NCBI GenBank assembly: GCA_027487485.1
Contig: JAIYDN010000095.1
Span: forward strand, 31,083-95,082
Source: Planctomycetaceae bacterium
Lineage (GTDB): Bacteria; Planctomycetota; Planctomycetia; Pirellulales; Pirellulaceae
Length of the DNA: 64,000 bases
Reading direction: 5' to 3'
Of this stretch, positions 9,501-18,722 are shown piece after piece. Made by a program: the position numbers and the translations under genes. The notes beneath the pieces are model-generated. The model made no database searches. It saw only the letters and a program-made list of their open reading frames with translations, and was not told the DNA's origin. Each line of letters begins with the position of its first letter. Within the stretch, counting starts at the first letter, position 1.

Positions 9501-12275
9501 CCTCACCTGTACCACATCATCGACGGTGGACGTTACGAACGCCAGGCAGGAAACCACTTCAACCCCTTCACCTACGATGATATCAAGACCATTGCAGAGC
9601 ATCGGCATTATGTGGGAGCCAATCCGCATGCGGGGAACGGGAAATCTGATTCTGCTGGTGGCGGTCATGCTCACGCAGGTGCGATGATCTATCTTGGCGA
9701 CACTTGGCCGCAATCGTATCGCAATCAATTGTTCATGAACAACATTCATGGTCAGCGACTGAATGTCGATGTCTTGAAGGCGAAGAATTCTGGTTACACC
9801 GGTAGCTATTCTCCCGATTTTCTACTGACCGGAGACAAGGCTTCGCAGATTCTGAATTTGCGATACGGCCCGGATGGACAAGCCTGGATGATCGATTGGT
9901 ACGACATGCAAGCTTGTCACTTGACCGATCCTGGCAAGCACGATCGCAGCAATGGTCGCATCTACAAAATCGTCTACGGCAACAACAAGCCAGAGTCGGT
10001 AGATCTTACAAAAGCTTCGGATGTCGAACTTGCTAACAAAATGTCGCACCGAAACGACTGGTTCGTGAGACACAGCCGCCGGCTTTTGCAAGAACGGGCT
10101 GCCGTACGCAAGATCGATGGCAAGGCTATCGATGTTTTGAAGTCCTTCTTAAAGGTTCCCAATGAAGAAACGACACGATTGAGAGCCGCTTGGGCGCTGT
10201 CCTGTACGAATGAGCTAGACGAAGCCACGCTGGAAATCCTTGTGAAGGACCCAAGCGAATATGTCCGAGCGTGGTCGATCCAGCTTGGGTTCCAAAGTAA
10301 AACACGGCCGGCTTGCGTCCAGGCCAAGCGATTGGCAGAGCTTGCAAAGTCAGACAAGTCGCCCGTTGTGCGTTTGTATCTTGCATCTGCTGCTCAGCGT
10401 CTTCCATTGGAAGAACGATGGGACTTGGTAGAAGCACTTGCTGCTCATGGGGAAGACACTGCCGACCATAACTTGCCATTGATGATTTGGTATGCTGCAG
10501 AACCTTTGGCGGAACTCGATTCGAAGCGCGCGATGGCGTTGGTGCTTAACGCCTCGGAAACCATGCCTTTGCTTCGCGGGTATATGCTGAAGCGTATTGG
10601 CTCGGCACCGGGAGATCAGGCGGTTGAATCACTGACGATTGGGCTGGGGCTTGCCAAATCCGAAGCGGAGCAAATCGCGTTTTTGGACGCAATACGTTCC
10701 AGCTTGAAAGGGAAACGACAAGCATCGCCACCGAAGCCGTGGCTTGACGTTTACCCAAAGCTACAAAAATCATCGCAGTCTGTGGCTCAACAAGCGGATG
10801 CTTTAGGCGTGACGTTTGGTAACCAAGAGGCTTTCCGACGTGTGCGGGATCTTTTGCAGTCGAAACAGCAAAGTGTCGAAAGCCGTAAAGTCGCTTTAAG
10901 CTCCTTGATCGGAGCGAAAGACCCGATGTTGCCCGAGGTGCTGTTCAGCTTGCTCCATGACAATGATCTTCGTACGGCTGCGCTTGCAGGATTAGCGCAA
11001 TACGCTTCGGCAGACACCCCCAAGAAGGTGTTAGAAGTGTATGCAACTTTGTCTGCTAGCGACAAGCGAATTGCACTCGACACTCTGGCCTCGCGAAAAG
11101 AGTATGCGTTGGCCATGTTAAAAGCGGTGGAAAGCAAAGCTGTTTTGGCCACCGATCTAAGTGCCGATCTGGTCCGCCAAATGGGCAATCTGAAGGCCCC
11201 GGAAATCAATTCCTTGTTGCAAAAGACTTGGGGAACGGTAAGTGAAACAACCGCGGACAAAGCCAAAATGATCGAGGATTACAAGGCGCTGATTTTGGAT
11301 AAAAAAGGACCAAAGCCAGATGTCTCGCTCGGTCGAGCCGTCTTCTCGAAGACTTGCCAACAGTGTCACATTTTGTTCGACGCTGGTGGCCGAATTGGTC
11401 CTGAATTGACGGGTTCGAATCGAAGCAACCTGGACTATTTATTGAGCAATATCATTGATCCGAGTGCCGTTATGGCCAAAGAGTATCAGCCTACGCTGGT
11501 GCAAACCGAAGGGCGACTGGTCTCTGGATTGCTCAAGGAAGAGAACGCTGACTCGATCACGATCCAAACCACCAACGGACTGGAGACGATCCCCTTAAGC
11601 GAGATCGAAGATCGTAAATTGAGTGAGAAGTCCATGATGCCGGAAGACCAGTTGCGACCGTTTTCAGCTCATGAGATCCGTTCCTTAGTTGCTTACTTGG
11701 GGGCCGATCGCCAGTATCCAATCTTGGCAACTGCCGACAACGTATCTGATTTTTATAACGGCAAAGACCTGTCACAATGGTCCGGTGATGCGGAACTTTG
11801 GACGGTTCAAGCAGGTGAAATCGTCGGAAAGTCGGAAGGACTTGACCACAATGCGTTCCTAGTTAGCAATTTTGCCGTGCAAGATTTTCAGCTATCGCTG
11901 GATGTTTTGTTGGTTGGAAACGAGGGCAACAGCGGCATTCAGTTCCGAAGCCAAAAGACCAAGGAAGGCGTTATGGGTTACCAAGCCGACGTAGGGCCTG
12001 GTTGGTGGGGTAAGCTATACGAGGAAGAAGGGCGTGGTTTGCTGTGGGACAAGTCCTCGGAACAGCTGGTGAAGGCGGGCGAGTGGAATCGCTATGAAAT
12101 CCGAGCCGTTGGTTCGAAGATTCTGACTTCGATTAACGGCCAGCCTTGTGTAGAACTGGACGACCCCAAGGGGGCCAAACGAGGGATCATCGCACTCCAA
12201 TTGCATTCTGGAGGTGCAACCGAAGTTCGGTTCCGAAATGTGATGCTAACGGTTTTGCCTGAACCACAAAAGTAG
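6570..12275 (+). CDS. Giant secreted multidomain protein: VCBS repeats, PVC dehydrogenase domain, HEAT-like region, c-type haem domain, DUF1080
   Basis: This is a 1901-residue protein. A weak signal sequence occupies about residues 1-20. Residues 57-395 hold six Ca-binding VCBS/FG-GAP loops of the form DxDxDGxxD (for example DIDRDGHHD, DINSDGRLD, DLNQDGLTD). Residues 433-575 and 589-740 look like two beta-sandwich modules. From 772 (VVPEGFRVIASAAEPD) to about 1160 lies the planctomycete membrane-bound dehydrogenase beta-propeller (TIGR02604 type). Residues 1190-1540 are HEAT-like helical repeats. A c-type haem motif CQQCH sits at 1596-1600 in the PVC haem-binding domain. The end, from 1727 (DFYNGKDLSQWSGD), is DUF1080, the 3-keto-disaccharide hydrolase family. 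The likely role is envelope oxidation and cleavage of a glycan, but the substrate is unknown. Confidence 0.88.
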   Translation: MPFPPLLRHFVFCLGLVLPQDGLTFSDESKSTTVYQLDSFSSKTISTEYYSEGAGSGDIDRDGHHDFVYGPHWYAGPTFEQKFNIYPAVPQNREGYADHFFAWAYDFDNDGWKDVLTVGFPGTPAYVYQNPGKPRESDAWPKKQVFDWVSNESPQWLQLVGDDRPELVLTRDGFFGYAEVNWDSPFEPWKFVAVSAQLADKRFGHGLGVGDINSDGRLDIIHANGWLEQPAKLSASKPWIAHSVPFTNAYGGAEMFAYDVDADGDSDVITSLAAHDFGLAWFEQIKEEGESRFVRHDIMGSKPANNPYGVVFSELHSVQLEDIDGDGLKDIVTGKTFYSHHKGSPMWDAGAVVYWFRLVRSEAGIDWVPHPIAANCGIGRQIGLADLNQDGLTDIIAGGMKGANVLFHERRPCSQQEWLAAQPVKREPDAETSTNSLVFEGEGLRVVRVSEGTAAEQNMSGFAADRWSDDSQLWWTGGKVGSQLDLEFNVKEAGTYEILIALTKAIDYGMVQLSVDDAKLGNPIDLFNEPSVISTGMLKMGSHPFSTGNHTLSIQLTGKNPKAAPGFMVGIDVLRLGLPAGILPKTKDGQTLNMNFEKGSLEDWTATGQAFQQQPVEGDSVALRRGDMASQHEGKYWVGSYEKLGDEVQGTLTSKPFVIDKPFASFLVGGGGNSNEVRVELVEAASNKVIHRSTGRVTENMRLVVVDLASVQGKECFVKLVDEASGGWGHLNFDAFLLHDVAPAAASLSETPLVVDEYPFEGLTAEEAAKAMVVPEGFRVIASAAEPDVLQPIAMALDDRGRVWVAEAYEYPRRAAEGTGRDRILIFEDSDLDGTLDKRKVFAEGLNLISGLEVGFGGAWVGAAPYLMFIPDRNGDDQADGKPEILLDGWGLQDTHETLNAFIWGPDGWLYGCHGVFTHSNVGKPGAPDKDRKPINAGVWRYHPTRHVFEVFAHGTSNPWGVDFNDQGQAFITACVIPHLYHIIDGGRYERQAGNHFNPFTYDDIKTIAEHRHYVGANPHAGNGKSDSAGGGHAHAGAMIYLGDTWPQSYRNQLFMNNIHGQRLNVDVLKAKNSGYTGSYSPDFLLTGDKASQILNLRYGPDGQAWMIDWYDMQACHLTDPGKHDRSNGRIYKIVYGNNKPESVDLTKASDVELANKMSHRNDWFVRHSRRLLQERAAVRKIDGKAIDVLKSFLKVPNEETTRLRAAWALSCTNELDEATLEILVKDPSEYVRAWSIQLGFQSKTRPACVQAKRLAELAKSDKSPVVRLYLASAAQRLPLEERWDLVEALAAHGEDTADHNLPLMIWYAAEPLAELDSKRAMALVLNASETMPLLRGYMLKRIGSAPGDQAVESLTIGLGLAKSEAEQIAFLDAIRSSLKGKRQASPPKPWLDVYPKLQKSSQSVAQQADALGVTFGNQEAFRRVRDLLQSKQQSVESRKVALSSLIGAKDPMLPEVLFSLLHDNDLRTAALAGLAQYASADTPKKVLEVYATLSASDKRIALDTLASRKEYALAMLKAVESKAVLATDLSADLVRQMGNLKAPEINSLLQKTWGTVSETTADKAKMIEDYKALILDKKGPKPDVSLGRAVFSKTCQQCHILFDAGGRIGPELTGSNRSNLDYLLSNIIDPSAVMAKEYQPTLVQTEGRLVSGLLKEENADSITIQTTNGLETIPLSEIEDRKLSEKSMMPEDQLRPFSAHEIRSLVAYLGADRQYPILATADNVSDFYNGKDLSQWSGDAELWTVQAGEIVGKSEGLDHNAFLVSNFAVQDFQLSLDVLLVGNEGNSGIQFRSQKTKEGVMGYQADVGPGWWGKLYEEEGRGLLWDKSSEQLVKAGEWNRYEIRAVGSKILTSINGQPCVELDDPKGAKRGIIALQLHSGGATEVRFRNVMLTVLPEPQK

Positions 12276-12378
12276 TACCGTAGAAGGATAGCAAGAAGGG
12301 GTGTTTGGCCTTACAAGTCAGCCTCTTGGACCGCACAATAAGCATGTCCTGTCCATCACAACACGCGATCTATCCATT

Positions 12379-13221
12379 ATGAGCCATACCCACAGTTCCG
12401 CCGCAGCCATTCCCGAACCATCCCTTGTCCCGATCCAGGGGCTTCATTGTGGACATTACTTCTATCGCTGGAAGCGAGACGTTTTGGCAAGCATGGGACA
12501 TGATTTTGTGCACAATGCGAAGGCGGATTTTCTTGCAGCCATCAGTCCGAATGCCTCGGACCGAACGGAGCGAATTCAATCCTTCATCATCAGCGGGCAC
12601 AAAGCCGATTTTGCGACCATCATGATGGATTTGAATCCGCTGAAAGTGGATCGCATTCACCAACGGATGATGGGCAGCAAGTTGGGAGCGGCGATTGAGC
12701 CTGTGTATTCCTTTGTTTCGATGTCGGAGATCAGCGAGTATTTACCGAACAAAGAACAGTACGCGGCCAAACTGATTCGGACGGGGGAAGACCCGACATC
12801 GGCGACCTTTCAGGCCAAAGTTGCTTCTTACGAAAAGCGACTCCCTTCGATGTTTGCTCAGCGGATCGCTCCGGAATTCCCAAACTGGCCAGCAATGTGC
12901 TTTTACCCAATGAATAAGGCACGAAATGTAGGAGCAAACTGGTTCTTGCAGCCATTTTCGGCGAGAACCGAGATGATGGCAGAGCACGCTCAAAGCGGTA
13001 TGGCGTTTGCCGGCCGAGTGACTCAATTGGTAACTGCATCGGTTGGGTTAGACGACTGGGAATGGGGAGTGACCCTGTGGGCCAAAAATCCTCAATATCT
13101 CAAGGAGATCGTTTACACGATGCGGTACGATTCGGCGAGCGCACGCTTCGGGCAGTTTGGCTCGTTTTACACTGGGTATTTGGCTTCAGGTGCAGACATC
13201 CTTGAGCATTGCGTCGTTTAG
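12379..13221 (+). CDS. hemQ: Coproheme decarboxylase HemQ (chlorite dismutase family)
   Basis: The product has 280 residues. HemQ oxidatively decarboxylates iron-coproporphyrin III to haem b in the coproporphyrin-dependent pathway. The key residues are visible and correctly spaced: Y176 and K180 in YPMNKAR and the proximal haem ligand H203 in AEHAQSG. All three are offset by exactly 31 from the Geobacillus residues Y145, K149 and H172. The C-terminal signature EWGVTLWA and the MRYDSASARFGQFG segment also match. The arginine typical of true chlorite-degrading Cld was not sought in detail. I chose the ATG at 12379. The frame is open to 12301, but that extension looks non-conserved. Confidence 0.92.
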   Translation: MSHTHSSAAAIPEPSLVPIQGLHCGHYFYRWKRDVLASMGHDFVHNAKADFLAAISPNASDRTERIQSFIISGHKADFATIMMDLNPLKVDRIHQRMMGSKLGAAIEPVYSFVSMSEISEYLPNKEQYAAKLIRTGEDPTSATFQAKVASYEKRLPSMFAQRIAPEFPNWPAMCFYPMNKARNVGANWFLQPFSARTEMMAEHAQSGMAFAGRVTQLVTASVGLDDWEWGVTLWAKNPQYLKEIVYTMRYDSASARFGQFGSFYTGYLASGADILEHCVV

Positions 13222-13389
13222 TCGAGCGACATAAGCTTTGATTCTATGAATGGCGACTGTTCCATCTGGCAGGTCGCGTTAGAATTTCGTTTGTAAACGG
13301 CAGCTCTTCCGCTCGCCAACTCGATTCCATGACACTCGGCAGCCAGCGTGGCTTGGCTGCGCGATCCTCGCAATGAAAGTTATCGCCCA

Positions 13390-15291
13390 ATGAATGAGGA
13401 AACAATTCAGCGGATTCATGCAACCTACGGGATTGAGAACTGGTCAGCTGGCTACTTTGATGTGAATCATCAGGGAAACGTGATTGCGCGTCCGTCTGCA
13501 AATGATCCTCGGTTTGTGGATTTGAAGCACCTGGTGGACCACCTGGTTCGGGACAAAAAAGTCCAATTGCCTGTCATCCTAAGATTTCCACAGATCCTTA
13601 CGAACCAACTGCGAATTTTGACGGGGGCGTACAGCGATGCGATCCAGCAGTTTGACTACAAGGGAAAGCACTACCCAGTCTTCCCCATGAAGGTCAACCC
13701 GCGACGCGAGGTTGTGGAAGAGTTTCTTAAAGAAAGCGATCGATGCCGCGTCGGCTTGGAATGCGGATCGAAAGCTGAACTTTATGCGGCCGTTGCTCAG
13801 GATCAAACACCTGACTCACTATTGATATGCAACGGCTTCAAGGATGAAGCCTTTTGTCGACTCGCATCGCTAGCAGTTCAAGCTGGAAAACGCGTGGTCG
13901 TAGTGGTTGAGAAGCTGAACGAACTGAAGATGCTGCTTCGAGTAGCTTCGGACGTGGGTGTCTGCCCCTTCATCGGTCTACGTGCCAAGTTATACACGCG
14001 AGGCTCTGGAAAATGGGCGAGCTCAGGTGGTGATTCGGCGAAGTTCGGACTGACAACCTCGGAAATCATCCAGTGCGTTCGTCTGTTGCGCGAACATAAA
14101 ATGGAAGAGAAGTTAAAGCTGCTGCACTTTCATATCGGATCACAGATCACCGATATCAAACGTGTGAAAAACGCCATGAAAGAAGCTGCCCGAGTCTACT
14201 CGAAAATCCATCAGTTGGGTTTACCAGTCGATTTTCTGGACATTGGGGGCGGACTGGGAGTTGATTACGACGGGTCGAAGACGCGATTTGAATCGTCGAT
14301 GAACTACACGGTTCAAGAGTTTGCGAATGATGTGGTGTACACAGTCCAAACGGTATGCGATGAGGAAAATGTTCCGCATCCGAACTTGGTTACGGAAAGC
14401 GGTCGAATGATGACCGCCTACCACACCGTTCTTGTTGTTTCCATTCGGGAAGAAATTGAAACCTTTGCCGACGATCAGCCTGTCGTGGAAATCGACGCGG
14501 ACGATCCGCAAGTTATCACGGAGTTAAAAGGGCTGTGCGATGACATCAATGGAAAGAACTATTTCGAATACTACCATGATGCCGTTGAGCTCAAAGACGA
14601 ACTACACACCCAGTTCAATCTTGGATTAATCTCCTTGGAAGATCGTGCGAAGGGAGAAGTGCTTTACTGGGAAGTATGCGCTTTGGCATTGAAGGAGTCC
14701 GAATTGTCACGGACCCCCAACGAAGAATTCGAAGACGTGAAGCGGGTTTTAGCGGCCAAGTATCTTTGTAACTTTTCGCTGTTCCGTTCCGCGCCTGACT
14801 CTTGGGCCATTGGCCAATTGTTCCCCATTGTTCCACTCCATCGCCTTCAAGAGTCCAAAGTGGATTTCGCCACCTTGGTCGACGTGACTTGCGATTCCGA
14901 CGGGAAGATCGATAAGTTTGTCGATCTGAAAGACGTCAAAGAAACGCTCGAACTGCCCGAGTGGAAAGAGAACGAAGAATACTATATCGGCTTGTTCTTG
15001 GTGGGTGCTTACCAAGAGGTGATGGGGTCCTTCCACAACTTGTTTGGCCTACCGAATGAAGCTCAAATTTTCATGGAATCGGATGGGCAGTTTCACGTCT
15101 CCAAATTAGTCCAGGGGAGCCGCATCCATAACATGGTTGCGTTCGCCAGATACGAGACGACTCAGTTGCAGTCTGCATTTGCGAAACGCATTCAACATTT
15201 AGTCGCTGCAGGTACCTGTTCGGAAGCTAAAGCAAAAGATCTCACCGACCAATACAACGCTGCAGCCCAGTGGACTACCTACTTGGAATAG
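13390..15291 (+). CDS. speA: Biosynthetic arginine decarboxylase
   Basis: The 633-residue product matches SpeA from end to end. It makes agmatine from arginine, the first step of the agmatine route to putrescine. It begins at the conserved YGIENWSAGYFDVN segment. The PLP lysine is K101 in FPMKVNPRR. Further landmarks are GLECGSKAEL, HFHIGSQ, DIGGGLGVDYDG, the C-terminal region ESGRxMTAHH-like (ESGRMMTAYHTV) and a helical tail. Two starts are possible: the ATG at 13390, used here, or an in-frame GTG at 13348 adding 14 residues. Neither has a strong ribosome binding site. No other polyamine gene is adjacent. Confidence 0.93.
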   Translation: MNEETIQRIHATYGIENWSAGYFDVNHQGNVIARPSANDPRFVDLKHLVDHLVRDKKVQLPVILRFPQILTNQLRILTGAYSDAIQQFDYKGKHYPVFPMKVNPRREVVEEFLKESDRCRVGLECGSKAELYAAVAQDQTPDSLLICNGFKDEAFCRLASLAVQAGKRVVVVVEKLNELKMLLRVASDVGVCPFIGLRAKLYTRGSGKWASSGGDSAKFGLTTSEIIQCVRLLREHKMEEKLKLLHFHIGSQITDIKRVKNAMKEAARVYSKIHQLGLPVDFLDIGGGLGVDYDGSKTRFESSMNYTVQEFANDVVYTVQTVCDEENVPHPNLVTESGRMMTAYHTVLVVSIREEIETFADDQPVVEIDADDPQVITELKGLCDDINGKNYFEYYHDAVELKDELHTQFNLGLISLEDRAKGEVLYWEVCALALKESELSRTPNEEFEDVKRVLAAKYLCNFSLFRSAPDSWAIGQLFPIVPLHRLQESKVDFATLVDVTCDSDGKIDKFVDLKDVKETLELPEWKENEEYYIGLFLVGAYQEVMGSFHNLFGLPNEAQIFMESDGQFHVSKLVQGSRIHNMVAFARYETTQLQSAFAKRIQHLVAAGTCSEAKAKDLTDQYNAAAQWTTYLE

Positions 15292-15468
15292 CGAGAAACA
15301 CTTCACATTCTTTCCTGTTTTTAACGCACCGTTCCTAAGCCGTCTTATTCCTTAGGATTGCTACAAGTTGCCTCTTTGGATTCTTTTTCCGATGCGATGC
15401 TAATTCTTGCCGATGACCATACCGGTCGTAGTTGAAACCAGCAAAAACATCTCGAAGATTGAATAATC

Positions 15469-16638
15469 ATGTTTTCACTTAAAAAGCGATACGTGGTTGT
15501 TATTGGGATCTTAGGTGGCTTGGGAATCGCTAACCAAGATTTTCTGAAGACGTCGTGGGTGCGACTGCAAGGCATGATGGCTCATGCATCTCAAGCGATG
15601 CCATCGAATCGTGATTTGCAACAACCATTTTTGGCTGAAGGATCAGCTACGGACAGCTATCGATCGCATCCACCCCAGGCCAACCTGTATCATCCGGATA
15701 GCCGCTCTTCGGCCAACACATCTTTCGGCGCAGGATCTACTTTTCAATTGCCTTCCACATCGGGGACGACCAAGTTCAGTTCCGCGTCCGAGGTCAGTTC
15801 CACGAGAATGGTGTCGGCAACGAATCGCAACGAAGCTTCCCGTGCGCCCGCGGACCTATTGAAGATTCGAATAGCTACCTTCAACTTGAATGCGTTCGGA
15901 GAATCGAAGCTACAAAAGTCGGCCGTAGTGGAATCGATAGCCATGTTGATTCGCAAGTTTGATGTTGTTGCCCTTCAGCACATTCAATCCAGGCAGCTGA
16001 ACATCCTTCCCGAGTTCATCGACAAGGTAAACATCTCGGATCGCAGGTATGAATATTGCATAGGCCCTCGCGTTGGCCCCGAGGGGAATCAACAGCAATT
16101 TGCATTCATCTTTGATTCCGATCGAATTGAGACGGATCGGCAGATGCTTTACACCGTCGAAGATCCTCAGCAGATGCTGACGTTTGAACCTTTGGTAGGT
16201 TGGTTCCGGGCGAAGACGGTTCGTGCCAGTGAAGCGTTTACCTTTTCGTTGGTGAACATTCGCATCGATCCATTGAATGAAGCAAGGGAACGCCAGGCTC
16301 TGCCCGATCTTTTGAGAAGTGTGCGGCAGGACGGACGGCTCGAAGACGATATCATTTTAGCTGGCGACTTCGGGTGTTCTGAAAAAGAGCTTGGCGCATT
16401 GCGGGGATCGGGAGTGGTGTTTGCGTTAGAAGGCACCCCCACCACGGTAACTGGCGAAGCAATGCTGGACAATATCATCGTTCCGGCAAGAGCGACCGAT
16501 GAGTTTACAGGCCGAGTTGGGGTGGTCGACTTCTTGAGGCAAAACAATTTGTCCATCGATCAAGCATTCCAAATAAGCACGCATATGCCAGTTTGGGCAG
16601 AGTTTACAGCCACGGAGGGTGGTCTGTCGGTGGAGTAG
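15469..16638 (+). CDS. Membrane-anchored endonuclease/exonuclease/phosphatase-fold protein with altered active site
   Basis: This 389-residue protein has one N-terminal hydrophobic segment (residues 8-22), a low-complexity linker of about 100 residues and an EEP (DNase I-like) domain from about residue 130. The fold landmarks are present: IRIATFNLNAF, VVALQHIQS, LAGDFG and STHMPVW. Three catalytic positions differ from the usual motifs. The metal-binding Glu of LQE is H171, the Asn of GDxN is G302, and the Asp of SDH is T371, while D300 and H372 remain. It may therefore be inactive, or use different chemistry. No operon partner is evident. Confidence 0.72.
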   Translation: MFSLKKRYVVVIGILGGLGIANQDFLKTSWVRLQGMMAHASQAMPSNRDLQQPFLAEGSATDSYRSHPPQANLYHPDSRSSANTSFGAGSTFQLPSTSGTTKFSSASEVSSTRMVSATNRNEASRAPADLLKIRIATFNLNAFGESKLQKSAVVESIAMLIRKFDVVALQHIQSRQLNILPEFIDKVNISDRRYEYCIGPRVGPEGNQQQFAFIFDSDRIETDRQMLYTVEDPQQMLTFEPLVGWFRAKTVRASEAFTFSLVNIRIDPLNEARERQALPDLLRSVRQDGRLEDDIILAGDFGCSEKELGALRGSGVVFALEGTPTTVTGEAMLDNIIVPARATDEFTGRVGVVDFLRQNNLSIDQAFQISTHMPVWAEFTATEGGLSVE

Positions 16639-16749
16639 TGAGTTGCTGGACGATATTCTTGGGGCGGGGCAGTTGGTAGCACACAAGATAGCATCGGCTT
16701 ATTATAATCATGCCCCCAACACACTTCCTACTTCCCAAAGGGTCTTCTT

Positions 16750-18114
16750 GTGTCCGAACCAACGAACAGTGGCAAATGGTGGAGAGATCTGACTCCCTAC
16801 CATTGGTTTGTATTCTCCATGGCTTCGTTGGCATGGCTATTTGATTGCCTGGACCAACAAATCTTTATCTTGGTCCGAAAAGAGGCACTGCGTTTTCTTT
16901 TGCCTCCTTCAATGGACGGGTCGGAAGTACAGGCCTACTCCGGGTATGCAACCAGTATCTTTATGATCGGTTGGGCGACGGGAGGGATGATTTTCGGATC
17001 GGTTGGAGACAGATTTGGCAGGGCAAAAACACTCACTTTGACGGTGCTCCTTTATTCGTTTTGCACCGGATTGTCCGCTTTTTCGGTGGGCTGGATCGAC
17101 TTTGCTGTTTATCGATTTCTGACGGGACTTGGGGTGGGTGGAGTTTTCGGGTTGGCGGTGACTTTGGTTGCAGATACGTTGCCACCTAGGTCTCGAACTG
17201 GAGCGCTTGGAATGTTGCAGGCGTTATCCGCGGTTGGCAATATTGGTGCCGGTTTGGCGTATCTCTTTGTTACGAAGGTCGTCAAGCTGGAGCCATCGCT
17301 CAGCTGGAAAGTGATGTTTCTTTTGGGAGCATTGCCGGCCTTTCTGTGTGTTTTTCTTCAAATGAAAATGAAAGAGCCAGAGGCTTGGGTGAAGGCGCGT
17401 GCCGAAGGGAAGTTGACGGGAGTCAAGTTTGGGTCTTACGGTGAGCTCTTTGGAACCCCAGTTCTTCGGTACAACGCCATTATGGGGATGTTACTGTGCG
17501 TCGCCGGAATCATTGGGATCTGGGGGATTGGTTTCTTTTCACCGGATTTGGTTCGCGACGTCATCACGTTGAATCTCAAGAACGAAGGGATTCCTCAAGA
17601 TCAGATCGCCGAGCAAGCCAACATGCTGGTTTCGTTCAATAACATTATCCAGAATTTAGGAGCGTTTGTTGGCATGATGGGGTTCACCGCCCTAACACAA
17701 GTGATCGGTCGGAAGAAAGCATTCATGATCGCGTTCGTTGCGGCTCTGGTAGCAACCAACGCCTATTTCCAGATTTTTAACGGCGTCCGACATCTTTGGC
17801 TAAGCGGACTGATGGGCTGTTTTCAGATGGCATTATTCGCTGGCTTCGCGATCTACTTGCCTGAATTGTTTCCGCTGCGTTTGCGAAGCACCGGTACAAG
17901 CTTTTGTTACAACGTTGGTCGTTACTTTGCGGCTGCTGGTCCTATCACCTTGGGATTGTTGCAGCTTCAGATGGCGACCAAATTCAAGGATATGCCGGAA
18001 CAAAAGATCGATGCGTTTCGTGATGCCTGTAGCTACATGAGCGTCGTGTTTGTCATGGGTTTGATTGTGGTTTTCTTCCTTCCCGAAACGAAAGACAAAC
18101 CCCTTCCGGAATAG
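16750..18114 (+). CDS. MFS transporter, sugar/acid:H+ symporter type
   Basis: The 454-residue protein has about twelve predicted membrane helices. The MFS loop 2-3 signature appears as GSVGDRFGRAKTL, and the sugar-transporter-like end is FLPETKDKPLPE. The central YFxxxLFPxxLR-type motif is LPELFPLRLRSTG, as in the aromatic acid or sugar branches of the superfamily. The start is a GTG at 16750, with the membrane domain beginning 17 residues later. The gamma carbonic anhydrase gene follows after 22 nt, so the two may be co-transcribed, for example for bicarbonate or an organic anion. The substrate is not determined by sequence. Confidence 0.85.
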   Translation: MSEPTNSGKWWRDLTPYHWFVFSMASLAWLFDCLDQQIFILVRKEALRFLLPPSMDGSEVQAYSGYATSIFMIGWATGGMIFGSVGDRFGRAKTLTLTVLLYSFCTGLSAFSVGWIDFAVYRFLTGLGVGGVFGLAVTLVADTLPPRSRTGALGMLQALSAVGNIGAGLAYLFVTKVVKLEPSLSWKVMFLLGALPAFLCVFLQMKMKEPEAWVKARAEGKLTGVKFGSYGELFGTPVLRYNAIMGMLLCVAGIIGIWGIGFFSPDLVRDVITLNLKNEGIPQDQIAEQANMLVSFNNIIQNLGAFVGMMGFTALTQVIGRKKAFMIAFVAALVATNAYFQIFNGVRHLWLSGLMGCFQMALFAGFAIYLPELFPLRLRSTGTSFCYNVGRYFAAAGPITLGLLQLQMATKFKDMPEQKIDAFRDACSYMSVVFVMGLIVVFFLPETKDKPLPE

Positions 18115-18136
18115 CCGTGGGTTTTCAAAGTGCGTT

Positions 18137-18682
18137 ATGGAAACTCGATTTCGTCCAGATCTGATCGCATCGGATTGCTTTGTTGCTTCGAACGCAACAT
18201 TGCGAGGCGATGTGCAACTGGGAAGCAAGTCTTGTGTTTTGTTCGGTGCGGTGATCCGAGGCGATTCAGCCCCAGTTCGGATTGGGTCGCATAGCAACAT
18301 CCAAGACTTATGCTGTTTGCATGGCGATCCTGGTTTCCCTTGTCACGTTGGCGATCGAGTCACTGTCGGCCATGGTGCGATCGTTCACGGGGCAACGGTC
18401 GAGAACGATTGTCTGATTGGCATCAAAGCAGTTATCTTAAACGGGGCTGTCATAGGCTCGGGGTCGATCGTCGCAGCGTGTGCTTTGGTGCCGGAGGGAA
18501 AGATCATTCCTCCCAATTCCTTGGTGATGGGCGTGCCTTGCAAAGTGGTGCGGCAAGTTACCGCCGAGGATGCTCTACTGATTTCTCATGGTTCCGAGCA
18601 CTACGTTGAGATGGCTCAGCGGTATCTGCAAACGGAACCTGGCACTTTGAAACCTGGCACTACGGAAATTGCCGGACAGTAA
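18137..18682 (+). CDS. Gamma carbonic anhydrase-like hexapeptide-repeat protein (YrdA/PaaY type)
   Basis: The 181-residue product has the left-handed beta-helix hexapeptide pattern through most of its length. The three His ligands of the gamma carbonic anhydrase family are in place: H62 (LHGDPG), H79 and H84 (VGHGAIVHG). It also has the usual Arg and Asp of GAVIRGD. It lacks the acidic loop of methanogen Cam, as do YrdA and PaaY proteins, some of which are active carbonic anhydrases and some CoA-thioester enzymes. The ATG at 18137 is preferred to an upstream in-frame start at 18065, which would overlap the MFS gene by 50 nt. Confidence 0.85.
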   Translation: METRFRPDLIASDCFVASNATLRGDVQLGSKSCVLFGAVIRGDSAPVRIGSHSNIQDLCCLHGDPGFPCHVGDRVTVGHGAIVHGATVENDCLIGIKAVILNGAVIGSGSIVAACALVPEGKIIPPNSLVMGVPCKVVRQVTAEDALLISHGSEHYVEMAQRYLQTEPGTLKPGTTEIAGQ

Positions 18683-18722
18683 CGCCGGATGATAACGCCA
18701 AGTAATAACACAGTTTGGTTTT

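Noticed and set aside
16703..16708. TATAAT before the MFS gene at 16750
   Set aside because: It could be a -10 box, but no suitable -35 lies 16-18 bp upstream (TTGGTA is 24 bp away), so I do not list it as a promoter.
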